Origin: Takakia lepidozioides
Taxonomy: Eukaryota; Streptophyta; Takakiopsida; Takakiales; Takakiaceae
Assembly: GCA_030704615.1 (NCBI GenBank)
Contig: CM060732.1
Coordinates: forward strand, 80,127,171 to 80,191,170
Length of the DNA: 64,000 bases
Direction of reading: 5' to 3'
How positions within the stretch are numbered: position 1 is the stretch's first letter; every line of letters starts with the position of its first letter. The position numbers and the translations under genes are program-made. The notes beneath the pieces are model-generated. The model ran no database searches, was not told the origin of the DNA, and was given only the letters and a program-made list of their open reading frames with translations. Shown here piece after piece: positions 11,884 to 23,759 of the stretch.

Positions 11884-13110
11884 TTACAAGCGATCTACTT
11901 CGTGTAAAGGCTGTTTACCCTTCTGTTCACGTTGGATTCGTTTGCATTCTTCAATCATACCAGGGACAAGATCGGCATAGGTGCAGAATCGGGTCCAATG
12001 CTCAAGTGACCCACAAATAAAACAGGCCGCACGTTTACCTTTGACCTCATAGCGTGTGCCAATCTGGGTGTGGCCACGATGAGATTCAATAGGAGGAGGC
12101 TTGGCAGGTGCTACCTTCCAGGATCCTTCTGCTCTGATAGCCTGAAGTGAGTATGCAGCTCTTGCTGTAAGGTTTTTTAACCTCCTCCAGTAATGTGGGA
12201 GAGGCCTATGTAGAGCCACCCTTAACCATAGCAACCCCATGAGAACATTCGGAAGTGTTGAAGAGCAGAATGAGCGACAGGCAGACAGCTCTTGCCTAGT
12301 TTAGCATTTCTTAACCTCATGCGCTCATCCATCATCTCTACCATATGCCTTTCATTCCGATAAGGATGCTTTTGCAAGTAGACCTGATCTGAGGCAGGTA
12401 AACCAGTAATGAAGTAGGTTTTAAGTATTCAAAGGGTACCGGAATGGCCTTCACGACCGTAGTTTTCAAGTCAGTGTAGTATTTCCAGATACTCTCACCA
12501 GGTTGATAGGGGCGATCGGGCATGGTGTAGTTGATGGGTGTGTCTGCACGAAACAATTGAGCGCCAATTGCTTGGCCACTCTCCATCGCAACTCACCCTG
12601 ATCCTTGATACTAGCTTCAAAAAGGTCACAAGCCTCACCTTTGAGACAAAAACGAAACAAATCAGTGATCATGGAAGCTAGCAGCTCATTGAATTTTACA
12701 CTCATCTCAAAAAAATTGAGGAAGTTGTCAAAGTCTTGGCCTACCTCATAGTCAGGATAAGGCCACTTGTGAGCACGATGCACCTCCTTGGGCTTGGTGA
12801 CAGAGGACGAACCTACTTGCTTATACAAAAAGAGCTGCATGAGAGGAGGACAACTAGACAACGTAGCCATAGCATCACAAATGCCCTGAATATTGAGGTT
12901 AGGCACATTATCAGAAGCTGAAGTGACCCCTTGGGTAGGATTGGCATTACCATCTGGCCATTGCTCCTCAAGAGACAAGGTTTCAGACATCGGCTCAGGA
13001 AGAGTGTCACCATCAACTTTCACATCATCAGTAAGATCTACATCATCCAAGTCACCTAACATATTCCCTCCTTGCTCCCTGCCAGATCGAGTAGTGACAG
13101 GCATTGTAGT
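11884..13110 (-). pseudogene. Gag polyprotein remnant of a Ty3/gypsy-type element
   Basis: Minus-strand gag. The likely start is MPVTTRSGREQGG near 13105, followed by an acidic N-terminal part and a retrotransposon-gag core (DFDNFLNFFEMSVKFNELLA, then GEACDLFE and LRWRVAKQLA) that changes frame near 12560-12590. A CCHC zinc knuckle, CFICGSLEHWTRFC, sits at about 12000 and would bind RNA in the virus-like particle. The protease remnant lies immediately downstream. Several frameshifts show that it is dead. Confidence 0.7.
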
Positions 13111-13662
13111 TCGTTTGGCAAAAACAAAGTTGTTACCTTCTGCCTGAGGATCGTGCAGGCCGCAATTTGGACTCCCAGTCTTTAATGCAATAGCCACTTA
13201 TGAACTTGTGTTTGTGAAGCATGTAAACACCTTTACCCAAAAAGTGCCATAGTTCCTCGTCTACTTTGAGCCAGAAAGCCACTCGAACAATGAGTCGGAT
13301 GAGCTTCTCCTTGGCAAGCAGGGTGTGCACGGGGTAATCAGTGACAGGAATTCCAGGTAGGTAGTAACCCAATCGTTAAACCCTAAACATAATAGCAGGG
13401 AAAATCAAGATAGCATGCACAGTATGAGGGAAGCGAGAGACAGGAATGCCTGCAACATGGTCTTCCTAGGTTGTGTCCACATTGTAGTCAGGTTTCCAAG
13501 TGGGCCTCAGATTGGCCAAGACAAGAGAAGTGCCACCTTTCACCAGCTCCCACAGACGATGCGGAATGGGCAAATTGGGCGGAAGGAAGTTCTCGCACTC
13601 TCCAGAAACCTCCCTCCCCAAACTGTGAACTGCGGACCACCAACTTCAGTCCACGAGAGCCG

Positions 13663-14043
13663 TCAGCCCTTCCATAGTTTGTCTTTGGCCTCAGTTAATG
13701 GAAGCCTACGCGCTATCTCCGCAGCAAAAAGACACTGCAGGGCTTTGGCCGCTCTGGCCCTTTCAAACGCTTGGATGCATTCCGGAGCATGGGTGGGCTT
13801 AAGACCCTCCAATGCAGCGGTTAACTCATACTGAGCCACCCAGTGATCAGAAGGGGTGTCTAGGACCAATTCAACCGGAGCACCAAGTGGCGGATAATCG
13901 ACTTCAACCACCAGGCTAGGATCCCACCGAAGTACGCACAATGCTGGAAAAAATAGACTCAAAATGAGCGGGGGTTTCTTTGTACGCGGTAAGCTCAACT
14001 TCAGTCTAAGGATTAGAAGACGAGGCCATCGTTGCAAGTCACA
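13663..14043 (-). pseudogene. Unknown leader ORF upstream of the gag remnant
   Basis: An ATG at about 14033 opens a minus-strand frame (MASSSNP, then a TAG, then TEVELTAYKET), which continues after a frameshift as an Ala/Leu-rich helical segment containing WVAQYELTAALEGLK and RRLPLTEAKDKLW. It lies upstream of gag on the same strand and may belong to the same retrotransposon. The family is not recognised. The early TAG replaces what may have been CAG. Confidence 0.3.
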
Positions 14044-14149
14044 GAACACTACCGCAAAAAGGAGGGGTTAGTGACGGCAGCCACGCACCCCCGCCCCGCG
14101 CGGCGCTGAGCGTGCGACAACCGTAGCTAGAGTCGGCCATCAGCGCAAC

Positions 14150-17100
14150 GCCCTTGCGTGGGTTTCCTCGACGCGCTGGCGTTTGCTTTCTTTATATTCA
14201 ATCAAAAAATGAAACACGTGCTCAGGCAGGGTGGTGGGATCCGCGACGCCAGTGGCGTCGCGGCTTGCGAACCCCTAGACCAAAAAACACACATCGCAAG
14301 GAGGGTCGGCGTGCTTGCCGCCTGCCTGCAAAAGGGATTTGCGACATCCCCCGCTTCGTCGGGGCTTGCGACCCCCGCCCAAAAACACGTCGCCAATTCC
14401 AACGCCCCCCTACAGTCGCGAGGGCCAGCCTGGTTGGAAGAGGGTTGGGGGTTTTTTTTTGTGGTTACTTGAGGTTGGTTTTTTTTTTTTGTCTGGGTTG
14501 TTTTTTGTTTATTTGAGATTACATACATACCTTACAGCTTCCATTTCTTTGATTTTCGCAGGTACAACAATTGAGCAAGCATGAATCGAGGGTAAGGACG
14601 GTGCGACACATGAATAAGATGGAAGATGGAAAATGGAAATATATTATACAAGAAATGAGCTGTAAAGCTCACAGGGTTCAGTAGGCTAACCCTGGGACCC
14701 TACATGGACTATTACTAGTCATCCTCATCCTCATATTCATGGAGGACTCAGAGCTATCCGATGAAGCCTGATGACTTCCGCGCCCTTGGCCAGAGCACCT
14801 AAAGGAGGTGGCGTTCCCCTAAAGTCCCACAGAGCTCTCATCCAAGCCCTGGCCATAACCCCCGCCCTTTCCATACTAGTGCCCTGTAGTGCACTCATTC
14901 CCTCCGTGTTTGGCCATGTTCTTCATGAGGGATTGTCAACCCATGCCTCTTGGCGTAGTTGTACTCTACTACTGAGATGGCTTCCTCTCCAACCACACGC
15001 GTTGCCTACAACACATTCCACAAATTAAAGTCAGTTCTTCAAGTGATGGAGCTAGAAAGAAGACATAACAAAATACATAAGGAAGTAGTGACTTACAAAT
15101 CGCAAGATAAAACCCTGGATCCGTCGGCGCGCCCCCCTTGTGTGTGGATTCATGCTTGTCAAGGCGGACTGTTGTTGTTTCGCGTGCCCGCTCAAATTTG
15201 GCCTTGTTTGCTGCATCTTCTCTCTCTCTCAATCCGCAAGAGTGCATCCCACTGATACCTATGCCCCCCCCCCCCCCAACAATTAGTGAATTACACACAC
15301 ATACGTTGCATCGAATCCACCTCATTAATGTACATGTGACAAATGGAGGTGAAATGATTCAGGATTTGCCAATCTGTGTAATTCCATAAGGTGGTTTGGG
15401 TATGGCCGCCATTTTCCATTGCCCTCCGAATGATCTGTCTGGCACGTACCGTCCTGTCCTTCAAGTTCGCCCCACCACTCCATCACCCTTATGTCACTCC
15501 AATTGCCCAGAAACCCGGCGGTCTAACTCACAGGCATAACGCCCGCTTGCGCCAAAGTACTGATCAGCCCATCAATGTGCAAAGGAAACCTGCACCTCAT
15601 TGCGAGTTCGAAGACTGCTTCTTCTTCATAGCCTCCCAGACGCACCGCAGGGGTCACCATGGCGATTCAACCTCCACCGGTTGTTCCACGATCTTTGCCA
15701 ACACTCCACGTCCTCTATCGCCAAGGCCATGTTCTTCTTCTTCCCACCCTCTCCCTTCTTTGTAGCCCTCCTTCCCCTGCTCCTTTGTTACCCCACTCTG
15801 CCCTCCCCCGCATACACACTCACTCCTTCCTCTCCATTGGACTTTTCTTCTTCTTCTTCTTCTTTTCCTTCCCCTTCTGCACGACCATCTCCTTCCCCTT
15901 TCCTCGCTACTTCCTCTCTCTCTTCTCCCCTCTCCTTCTCTCTCTCTGGCGCCCCTTCATTGACGGTAAAAGGGATCTCGGGAGGTCGAGGCCTCTTCTT
16001 CTTACCTTTGGTGTTCGGGTCCTTCATGAACACCACGTGCTCTCCCTCATTGGAAACCCCATCGGACTGCACCAATGAGGCCAGCCATGTTGCTTGCCTC
16101 CTGAAGACAAATAACCCCCCCAAATTCAAAAAAAGAAACAAACAACAAAGAAAATCATGCATGCAAAGAAAGGACAAAACATGGAACAAGGTGCGATGTC
16201 CAGTTGTACCTTTGCAAGCTTGTCCAACTCACCTCCGGTGTCACCCAATGTGGCAGCAATCCCCGTTGCCGGATGTGCCCGCGCTATCCCCTCCGGAGCG
16301 CCACTGGAAGTAGGTTCCAGATGTGGAGCATAGCCAGTGGTTGCGCCCCGTAGTCTAGGCCCTTCTTTGCTGATCGCTCAGGCACAGGGGGCGGCGTCGC
16401 TGATCGGCTAGGCCGCTCCAAACCGGCCCATACCTCCCTCCCCCCCCCCCCCCCAAATGCGTAGTAGGGTTCGAAGCCCTCACCCACCCCTGCTTGACTA
16501 CTTCGAGGCGCTTTGGCTATCTCGGCCACTTCATTGGTCCTCCTTCATCTCCTCCTCCCTCATCGCAAACATTGGGCTAGCAACGCCATTTTCAAAGGCC
16601 CTTGAACTACGTTGGGCCTTGGCAAGTGCAACCTTCGCTGCGGAGGAAGGGGTCGTTATGGGGGTGACATCCCAAAGTTGCCCATACCGGGCCCCCGAAC
16701 GGGTGATGTGTTTGCCTAGGTACATTTCACCCGTCTTGGTGGCCGAGGGTGTGCTCAACTGAGCATCCGACTCAGCAACAACCTCCCGAATACGAGAGCT
16801 GGCTGAGCCGGCCCCTAGCGCATCCAAGATGGGGACAAGAGGGGGGGTACTGGCCTTAGGGGGCAAATGAGCCCTCCGGCTGCAGCTCTCGACGGGGCTG
16901 ATAAATAAACCGTGAGACGCCCTGGCACGTCACACGTTCTGGCAGAGCAATATATTGTCCGCCCTTTTCTTTGGGCAAGGGACTTCTTTTTCTTCTTTCC
17001 CATAAGCTCGCACCTATCATGCAAACCCACAAGTTGGCCTCATTAGAAAACAACCTCTACATTCCAGATCCAAAACAAAAAAAACCAAGCATGTCGGGGG

Positions 17101-17200
17101 CTGAGAGCAGCAAGTGTTGGGGGTCTCGAGAGGAGGCAACCCCGAGAAAAGAAAAAGGTTCTTGGCGTGACTGAGCAGCAGCAGCTGCTGCTGAGCACCA
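14150..17200 (-). other. Uncharacterised gene-like debris with low-complexity tracts
   Basis: No family is recognised. On the minus strand there are exon-like pieces: about 16535-16860 (Ser/Thr/Ala-rich, with GKHITRSGARYGQLWDV), 15860-16080 (GEHVVFMKDPNTKGKKKRPR followed by a Glu/Arg-rich tract), 15380-15500 (a Trp/His-rich segment), 15080-15210 (AANKAKFERARETTTVRLDK) and 14915-15010 (ISVVEYNYAKRHGLTIPHEE). They may be remnants of one transposon gene. Poly-C runs occur at about 15270-15280 and 16441-16454. Confidence 0.25.
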
Positions 17201-17212
17201 CTTGCTCAGTCA

Positions 17213-17280
17213 CTCCCCCCCCCCCCCCACATTTTTTTTTTTTTTTTTTTGTTTCCTGATCTCTCCTCTCTCTCTGTCTA

Positions 17281-17373
<93 letters not shown>
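17213..17373. repeat. Poly-C, poly-T and (CT)n microsatellite
   Basis: A poly-C run (about 17213-17228) and a poly-T run (about 17232-17250) are followed by an almost pure CT-dinucleotide tract of roughly 110 bp (17263-17373), interrupted by a few TTC or TCG steps. The apparent RE/ER and SL repeats in the frames across it are artefacts of the dinucleotide. Confidence 0.95.
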
Positions 17374-17375
<2 letters not shown>

Positions 17376-17379
17376 CTGC

Positions 17380-18205
17380 TCACAAAAATAAACAAACCAC
17401 AAAGGAGAGAGGGTGTAGAAAAAGTTAAAAGATATACTTTTTGTCATGTCAAGACAAAGACAGGACCCCTAGGGTCGTTGTCATGAATAAGAAGAATAAT
17501 CAAACATATCAGCCACTTAACAGTGGCACCATCCATCAATCATCAAGCTTAGAAAATCCAGAATTACATCCATGCACAGTAATGTGTTCATGTCAGTATT
17601 ATTCATAACCCAAAGAGTATTCCACTGATGTTGATTGACCATGATACACATTCAGAGGTCTGGGTGGGATGGCGGGTACTTGGCCATATTTTGGCCTTGA
17701 TGTGGTGCAGGTCATGGTCATATTTACTGTCCGTAAGCTGTAATCCAAGCATACTTACTCAAACCCCATGGGTGTCATGGAGGTTTTTTTTTTTTTAAAA
17801 GGAAAAAGAACACTTGGATATCACAGATTTAAATACCTTGCCCTGCCAGTATTTGTTTAAACTGGTCTGCAGCACAGCTTGCCCCCATAGGGAAGGGGGA
17901 TATGTCTGGTAAGTTTTCCAGTATACCCCCATATCATTATTTCTTGCTACAGCTGAAAATCAAAGTTCATGAAACAGCAAGGTAAAAATAAAGGACTGCA
18001 TACACAGTATATGATACTGTCAGCACACCCTACTCACATCATTCCACATTTGACCATGTCATTGCACCATGTCCAGGGGGTATTTCCACTTAACCACCCT
18101 GGCTGCCTCAAAAACCAATTATATTGCTGTCATATTTCAGCGTCAGCCGAATAGCCATAGGCAGAATCTTCACCATACCCTAGCCTAAGCATCTAGCTAA
18201 CAGAG
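17380..18205 (+). repeat. Dispersed repeat, third copy of the 62-kb inverted-repeat arm
   Basis: From 17434 to 18205 the sequence follows 62244-63063 closely and in the same orientation. It starts at ATACTTTTTGTCATGTCAAG and ends at AGCTAACARAGCCAT. The 50 bp before it (17380-17432) is instead the reverse complement of 62160-62222, so the inner junction of the element is inverted relative to the 62-kb copy. The copy ends abruptly where the Ty1/copia fragment begins. Confidence 0.85.
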
Positions 18206-19742
18206 CCATGGATGGCAAGAAATGGAAAGAGGCAGAGGACGAACAATACAATGCCCTGATGAAAAATAATACGTGGGAACTCACCAAGCTCCCTGAAAGA
18301 CGCAAAGCTGTTGGTAACAAATGGGTCTTCAGCATCATGAGAAAAGCAAATGGTGAAGTTGATCGGTACCGTCCGATTGGTAAGGGTTCTCCCAGACACA
18401 AGGTATTGATTTTTACGAGACATTTGCTCCAGTGGCAAAGTTTGCATCAATTCGCACAATGCTAGCCATTGCCGCAACACTTGACTTGGAGATACAACAA
18501 ATGGACGTCAAGAGTGCCTTCCTCAATAGAGAACTGTGTGAGACTGTGTTCATGGAACAACCCGAAGGTTATGAAAGCTGTGAACACAAGGGGCTCGTTT
18601 GTAAGCTAAAGAATGCCATTTATGGCTTGAAACAGGCTCAAAGGGTGTGGAACGACAAGATAAATGATTTCTTTACACGTCTTGGTTTCAGAAGATGCCA
18701 CTCGGATCACAGTGTTTACAAGTTCTCAGATGAGAAAGGTGTGCAGCTCTTTTTGGCCTTGTATATAGATGACCTACTGATTTTTGGGAAAGACATGAAT
18801 GCCATTAACGAGGTGAAGGAAGCACTCTCTCGTGAGTTTGAGATGAAAGATATAGGTGAACCAGAGTACTCCATAGGGATCCAAGTGGTGAGGGACAGAA
18901 AGAGAAAGAGCATCAGTCTCGGCCAACCAAAGTATGTGGGAGAGATTCTAAGTCGCTTTGGCATGCTGAACTGTAAATGTGTGAGAACGCCCCTGGACAT
19001 CAACATGAAGCTTGTCAAAGGAGAGCAGACAAGGAAACAAGAGGAGATTAATGCCATGCAAGGAGTGCCCTACAAGGAGGTCGTCGGCAGTCTCATGTTT
19101 GCTATGGTCGCCACTAGACCTGACCTTGCTACACCGGTAGGAATGGTGAGTCAATATATGCAGGATCCAACCTTAATGCATTGGCAGGCTGTGAAGCGGA
19201 TCTTGAGATACCTTCAAGAGACAAGGGATTATTGGCTTCATTACTCTGGGGATGGAGTAATTCTCTCTGGCTTGTGCAATGCTAATTGGGGAGGCGATTT
19301 GGACACTAGGAGGTCCACCACTGGATTCGCATTCCTTCTCAACAATGCTGCAATCACTTGGTCAAGCCGGAAGCAACCCACTGTGGCTCTGTCAACAACA
19401 GAGGCGGAGTACATGGCTGCATCCCAAGCCACTCGCGAAACAATGTGGTTGCGGAGATTCTTATGTGAATTGGGTTTAGAGCAAAAGGGAGGGACTGTCA
19501 TCTCCACTGATAGTCAAGGAAGCCTCGCTCTTATCATGAACCCGGTGCATCACAAAAGAACCAAGCACATAGACATCCAACACCACTATGTGCGCGAGAT
19601 GGTGGCTGCTCAAGAAGTCAGATTTGAATATTGCCCTTTCTGAAAGGTTGGGTGCAGATATTCTTACAAAGCCCCTGTCTGGACCGATGCATTGGCGATG
19701 CCTAGAATGGTTGGGTCTGCGACATCTCACGCTTGACACTTG
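18206..19742 (+). mobile_element. Ty1/copia retrotransposon, 3' half (RT and RNase H)
   Basis: Reverse transcriptase starts abruptly at 18206 (KKWKEAEDEQYNALMKNNTW, then KWVFSIMRKANGEVDRY). A frameshift near 18395 is followed by MDVKSAFLN, YGLKQAQRVW and the catalytic ALYIDDLLIFG. RNase H follows (NANWGGDLDTRRSTTGF, SSRKQPTVALSTTEAEYMA, DSQGSLAL). A second frameshift near 19640 separates the last part, ADILTKPL. Gag, protease and integrase are absent, so the element is 5'-truncated at the dispersed-repeat copy. A purine-rich tract (GAGTGGGAG, about 19742-19750) precedes TGTCAACGG, a plausible 3' LTR start. Confidence 0.93.
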
Positions 19743-19750
19743 AGTGGGAG

Positions 19751-21090
19751 TGTCAACGGTCAAGTGGTCAAACTGAGATTCCAGCCACTTGGAACCTTCA
19801 TCGTAGGCATGAATTGAGGAGCGAGCGGTGGGCTCATCGTTGCAGCTATAGTTTTGGAGAGAGAGACGTGCACCGCTCAGGGATATCTTCAGCGAGATAG
19901 ACATGCACCGCTCAAGGATTTTTAGCAGGACTGGCTCATGTATATAGTGTGTTGCTTTATCAATGAAGGATGTGCCTTCATCTAGGGAATTCCAAAAAGG
20001 CCTTGATGTGAAATGCATCGCAATTCACTTGATCACCCCCTAAAAGTGCGCAATTCAATTGAACTAACCCTAATTTGCAATTCAATTGAATTGTCGGCAC
20101 ACGATTCAATTGAATTGCGAATTGGCAATTCAATTGAATTGTAATCTATAATTTTTAACTTATTTTTGTATATAATATATAATATATAATATATATGTAC
20201 ATGTATATATTCAAACTATATTTATACACATATAAGAGTATAAGCTAAAAATACATGTTGCCCGTCTATTCTTGCTGGCCCTCTTTCTTGTGCCCTTGAG
20301 GAAATTGTGGAGCTGTGAAACCACCCTCAGCCTCAGCGAGAAAGGGAGAGCCAGAGACGGAGACAGATCAGCAGCTTCCTGTGATTCATTGGCAAAAGAA
20401 ACATGGCTGGCTCCGAAAAAAACAGACAAAATCAAACCTGACAATTGATGAAAGGCTTCCCCTGCATCACCATGTAGTCCCCTAACACTAGTATCTGGCC
20501 CAGGACAAAGAAAACAAAAAATATGTTCATCTTGAGAATTATCAAAAATTTGGATACCCTTACAAAGGTATCATGTTGAAGTTGGGATGTGTGTTCTATA
20601 TATATCAAACTCTTACACGTTGATACTCTTACATTGGTATCATGTTTGGTATATGTACATAGCCATATATTGGCACCAACATCCACAAAGCTTCGTGACT
20701 TCCCCTCTCTCTCTCTCCCTCTCTCGCTCTCCCTTAGGCTTATCTTGGGCTCAAGCCTTACCACAGGCAAAGGATTGACAGACGGACAGCAAGAATAGAC
20801 AGGCAACATGTATTTTTAGCTTATACCTGTGTATGTATATATGTATAATTTAAATATATACATATATATATTATATACAGAAATAAGTTAAAAATTATAG
20901 ATTACAATTCAATTGAATTGTAGTCAGCAATTCAATTGAATTGCGAGTTGACAATTCAATTCAATTGCGCACTTTTAGGGGGTGATCAAGTGAATTGCGA
21001 TGCATTTCACATCAAGGCCTTTTTGGAATTCCCTATTCGCCTCCAAAACTTTCTACTTGTCTAGCACCTTGCACACTTTAGCCTCTGCTC
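19751..21090 (+). repeat. Probable 3' LTR of the Ty1/copia element, split by an insertion
   Basis: The LTR probably starts at TGTCAACGG (19751) just after the purine tract. It is interrupted at a TA by the 1.05-kb inverted-repeat element at 19985-21033 and appears to resume at 21034 (TATTCGCCTCCAAAAC), ending around GCACCTTGCACA near 21075. The 5' LTR is not in the window, so the ends are inferred. Confidence 0.5.
19985..21033. mobile_element. Non-autonomous TIR element with TA target duplication
   Basis: The left end GGGAATTCCAAAAAGGCC (19985) is mirrored by the right end at 21033, and TA flanks both ends (19983-19984 and 21034-21035). The inverted arms run about 290 bp on the left (to about 20276) and about 250 bp on the right (from about 20787), including a block reading AAGCTAAAAATACATGTTG on the left. 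Near each end are two to three copies of the palindromic unit CAATTCAATTGAATTG. The interior is AT-rich with no transposase. The TA duplication fits a Tc1/mariner-type deletion derivative or MITE; the family is not identified. Confidence 0.85.
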
Positions 21091-21398
21091 AAGCTCCTCA
21101 CCATGGGGGACTCTGAAAGCTCACAACTTACATGTATTGCTCTTGATAAAGCTTAGTCCTCTTTCAAATGAACGATCGGATCGGTTCCTTCTTGATCATA
21201 AAAAAAATGTACACATGAATTGCTGATCTGAAGAGGTGGTTTTAGCTAACTAGTCGATATTGTACATTGATCAGCTAAGTTGGTCTCAATCAAGACCATC
21301 GACTTTGAATCATGACATGAATATACTACCACTACAGGTCAAGTAGTTAACTTGTAACGGATGCAGGCCTATTGCCGCTGGAAGCTTATTCTACAAAT

Positions 21399-23672
21399 CT
21401 AGCAGTCATGGGCGAAAGGCCCGGGAGTTCCAGTCCAACCTTCAACACACTTGAGGAGAGGAGTCACAAGTTTTCCCTCTGAGATGGCCTCATACACCTT
21501 CTCAATCTCTTGGCCAGGAGACACACTTCTCAACCCTGACAACAACTGGGTGCCCAACTCTGACCGCACAAACTTGTAGAGAGGGTAAGTTCTGCACTCC
21601 TCAATCCGGTTAGGTACCGGGGAGTATCCCTTGTTATCGTAGGCCTCACGGACTAGAGGTACCTTAGCATTCAGGCATGTCGTCAACTCCTCTTCAAAGG
21701 CAGAAATCCTGTGGAACACAGAGGTGGATTCCAATTTCTCGTTCTTGGGGTTTTGAAGAGCGTGTTGCACCAGCACTTCCCTCAACTTTTGCATCAGGGG
21801 GTAAGATAGACTTGTTGCATCGTCGATGTAGCTGAAAACAGGTTGGCAATTCACCACGCGCAACAGATCTTTCTCGCAGAACCGTGCTGGCAAAAAGGCA
21901 CCGTTACTGCTTGTGAAGAGCGTCTTCTTAGCAACCTGGGAAACAATTTGTCTGACTGTCGTCTGCATTGTCTCCTCGATGTGACGAAGGTCGATGGCCT
22001 GGCACAGACCTACCAAGAATGTGGAGCTCATGAGCTTAAGAATCTCAATAGATTCCTCAGTCTTGCGGGCGGACACCAATCCCAGCGAGTTCACATCCTG
22101 GTTGTGCTGCTCAGCACTTTGTACATGGGTGGTCACTGGGTTGGCCAAGTAGTTCAGTTCTGAGAGGTAGGAAGCCATGGCTATCTCCCCTCCCTTCATG
22201 CCATAGTCCAGGCTGGGGTTAGGTCCTCCGCTCAGGTTTGAGGGCAACCCATTGTTGTAGTAGTCGTTGACTAGCTCAGAGAACTGTGCAAACATGAGCT
22301 TCCCAATCGCAGCGATGGCCAACCGCATGTTGTCCATGGAGACTCCAATCGGGGTTCCCTGGAAGTTTCCGCCGTGAAGGGCTCTGTCCCCGGCAGCGTC
22401 GATGATGGGGTTATCGTTCACAGAGTTGATTTCTCTTTGAATGGCGTGTGTGGCATTGCGAATTACCTCCACCTGCGGCCCCAGCCATTGTGGGGAAGTA
22501 CGCAGCGCATATCGATCCTGCTTGGGTTTCGTCAATGGGTCAGTCTCATGCAGCTGTGCAGCTGCCTTCATGTAGGAGCTTCCATCGAGCACCCACTCCA
22601 TAATCGCAGCCGCCTCCATCTGGCCTGGGTGGTGCTTTAGTTTGTGCGTCAGCGGATCAGCGAACTCGGGCTTCCCTTGCATCACTTCGCAGAACAGCGC
22701 AGACAGAACTTCAGCGAGTAGCACCATCACATTGGCATCAAAGCAGACGGTGGAAGCCAAGGCTGACCCCACCGCTGTTCCGTTGACGATGGCCAGGCCT
22801 TCCTTGGGCTGCAATTCAAACGGTTTCTCGACCCCAGCGAGTCGTAGAGCTTCCAAGGCAGACACCTCCTTCCCGTCGCCAGTCACGGCTCTGGAGTTGG
22901 GTCTATTCGTAAGTAGTCCCGCGATGTAAGACAAAGGAACAAGGTCTCCCGAAGCAGTAACGGTCCCTCGCAGTGGCAACTTGGGTGTGACATTTGCATT
23001 TAGAAGCTTTTCCATGGCTTCCAGAATCTCCCACCGAATTCCTGAGTATCCCTGCATCAATGTATTGGTGCGCACAAGCATGGCTGCCCGCGTGGTGCAC
23101 GTCGGGAGGGTGTTGCTATTGCCCTTACCGAGGACTCCCGCATTCAGAAACCTAATTAGCTCTCTCTGGAGCTCCACTCCTTGCTGTGTACGCCGGTGAG
23201 AGGTGGCTCCAAAACCAGTTGTGACGCCATAGATATCACCCCCGTTCATGATCTTCTGGAGAACCCAGTTGGAGCTTTCATCTACTCGATTCTTGGCATT
23301 GGCGGCATCCAGCAACACTCTCACTTCTGGTCGGCGGGCCACGGCTGCCACCTGACCTACCGTCAAAGTCACCCCTTCAATGGCTACTTCAGTTGCCTCG
23401 TAAAATGTCTTCACCATATCTTTAACCTCGTCCAAATGGCTGCTTCTCATGGCTGCCGCTGCTCTCGCCCAGTTTAGAGGGTCCGCAACCTGGACGTGAG
23501 CAGAACAAAAAGAATCATCTCCAGTATGGTAGTGCAGGGATTTCGCTGCATTTCCGTTCATGGTCACCTGAGCTTCGTGGGCCATCTGCACCATTCTGCT
23601 GCTGGAATTAGAGCGAGACCCTTCGAGAGGTTGTAAATTGGTATGGATTAGACAATGCAACACTGATTGCAC
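21399..23672 (-). CDS. PAL: Phenylalanine ammonia-lyase
   Basis: PAL deaminates L-phenylalanine to trans-cinnamate, the entry step of phenylpropanoid and lignin synthesis in the cytosol. The frame is complete, intronless and 757 codons from the first ATG. The MIO cofactor triad Ala-Ser-Gly is at residues 240-242 ([17 protein letters not shown]). The catalytic Tyr is at 148 ([16 protein letters not shown]). Phe175-Leu176 (RFLNAG) is the Phe-preferring form of the selectivity switch; His here would suggest tyrosine activity. The C-terminal shielding domain and terminal [12 protein letters not shown] region are present. A TATA box at 23713-23721 implies transcription starting near 23685, which leaves almost no leader for the first ATG at 23672, so Met27 (23594) or Met30 is a credible start. 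No break is seen and the gene appears functional. Confidence 0.97.
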   Translation of the reverse strand: MQSVLHCLIHTNLQPLEGSRSNSSSRMVQMAHEAQVTMNGNAAKSLHYHTGDDSFCSAHVQVADPLNWARAAAAMRSSHLDEVKDMVKTFYEATEVAIEGVTLTVGQVAAVARRPEVRVLLDAANAKNRVDESSNWVLQKIMNGGDIYGVTTGFGATSHRRTQQGVELQRELIRFLNAGVLGKGNSNTLPTCTTRAAMLVRTNTLMQGYSGIRWEILEAMEKLLNANVTPKLPLRGTVTASGDLVPLSYIAGLLTNRPNSRAVTGDGKEVSALEALRLAGVEKPFELQPKEGLAIVNGTAVGSALASTVCFDANVMVLLAEVLSALFCEVMQGKPEFADPLTHKLKHHPGQMEAAAIMEWVLDGSSYMKAAAQLHETDPLTKPKQDRYALRTSPQWLGPQVEVIRNATHAIQREINSVNDNPIIDAAGDRALHGGNFQGTPIGVSMDNMRLAIAAIGKLMFAQFSELVNDYYNNGLPSNLSGGPNPSLDYGMKGGEIAMASYLSELNYLANPVTTHVQSAEQHNQDVNSLGLVSARKTEESIEILKLMSSTFLVGLCQAIDLRHIEETMQTTVRQIVSQVAKKTLFTSSNGAFLPARFCEKDLLRVVNCQPVFSYIDDATSLSYPLMQKLREVLVQHALQNPKNEKLESTSVFHRISAFEEELTTCLNAKVPLVREAYDNKGYSPVPNRIEECRTYPLYKFVRSELGTQLLSGLRSVSPGQEIEKVYEAISEGKLVTPLLKCVEGWTGTPGPFAHDC

Positions 23673-23712
23673 AACCTGGCAACGACTAACTGGTGCTGGA
23701 ATGAGGGAGCGG

Positions 23713-23721
23713 TATATATAT
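23713..23721 (-). promoter_or_regulatory. TATA box of the PAL gene
   Basis: TATATATA on the minus strand, about 40 bp upstream of the first PAL ATG and about 120 bp upstream of Met27. The distance to Met27 suits a normal short leader. No canonical AC-element or H-box is obvious nearby. Confidence 0.6.
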
Positions 23722-23759
23722 GCCGATCAGCTCTGAATGCGTAGAGAAAACTGGGGAGG

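Noticed and set aside
17202-17447. Long open frames of Ser/Leu or Arg/Glu repeats on both strands
   Set aside because: They are translations of the CT microsatellite and adjacent homopolymers, not proteins.
21843-23477. Several open frames on the plus strand across PAL
   Set aside because: They are shadows of the PAL coding sequence in other frames; no domain and no codon-level support.
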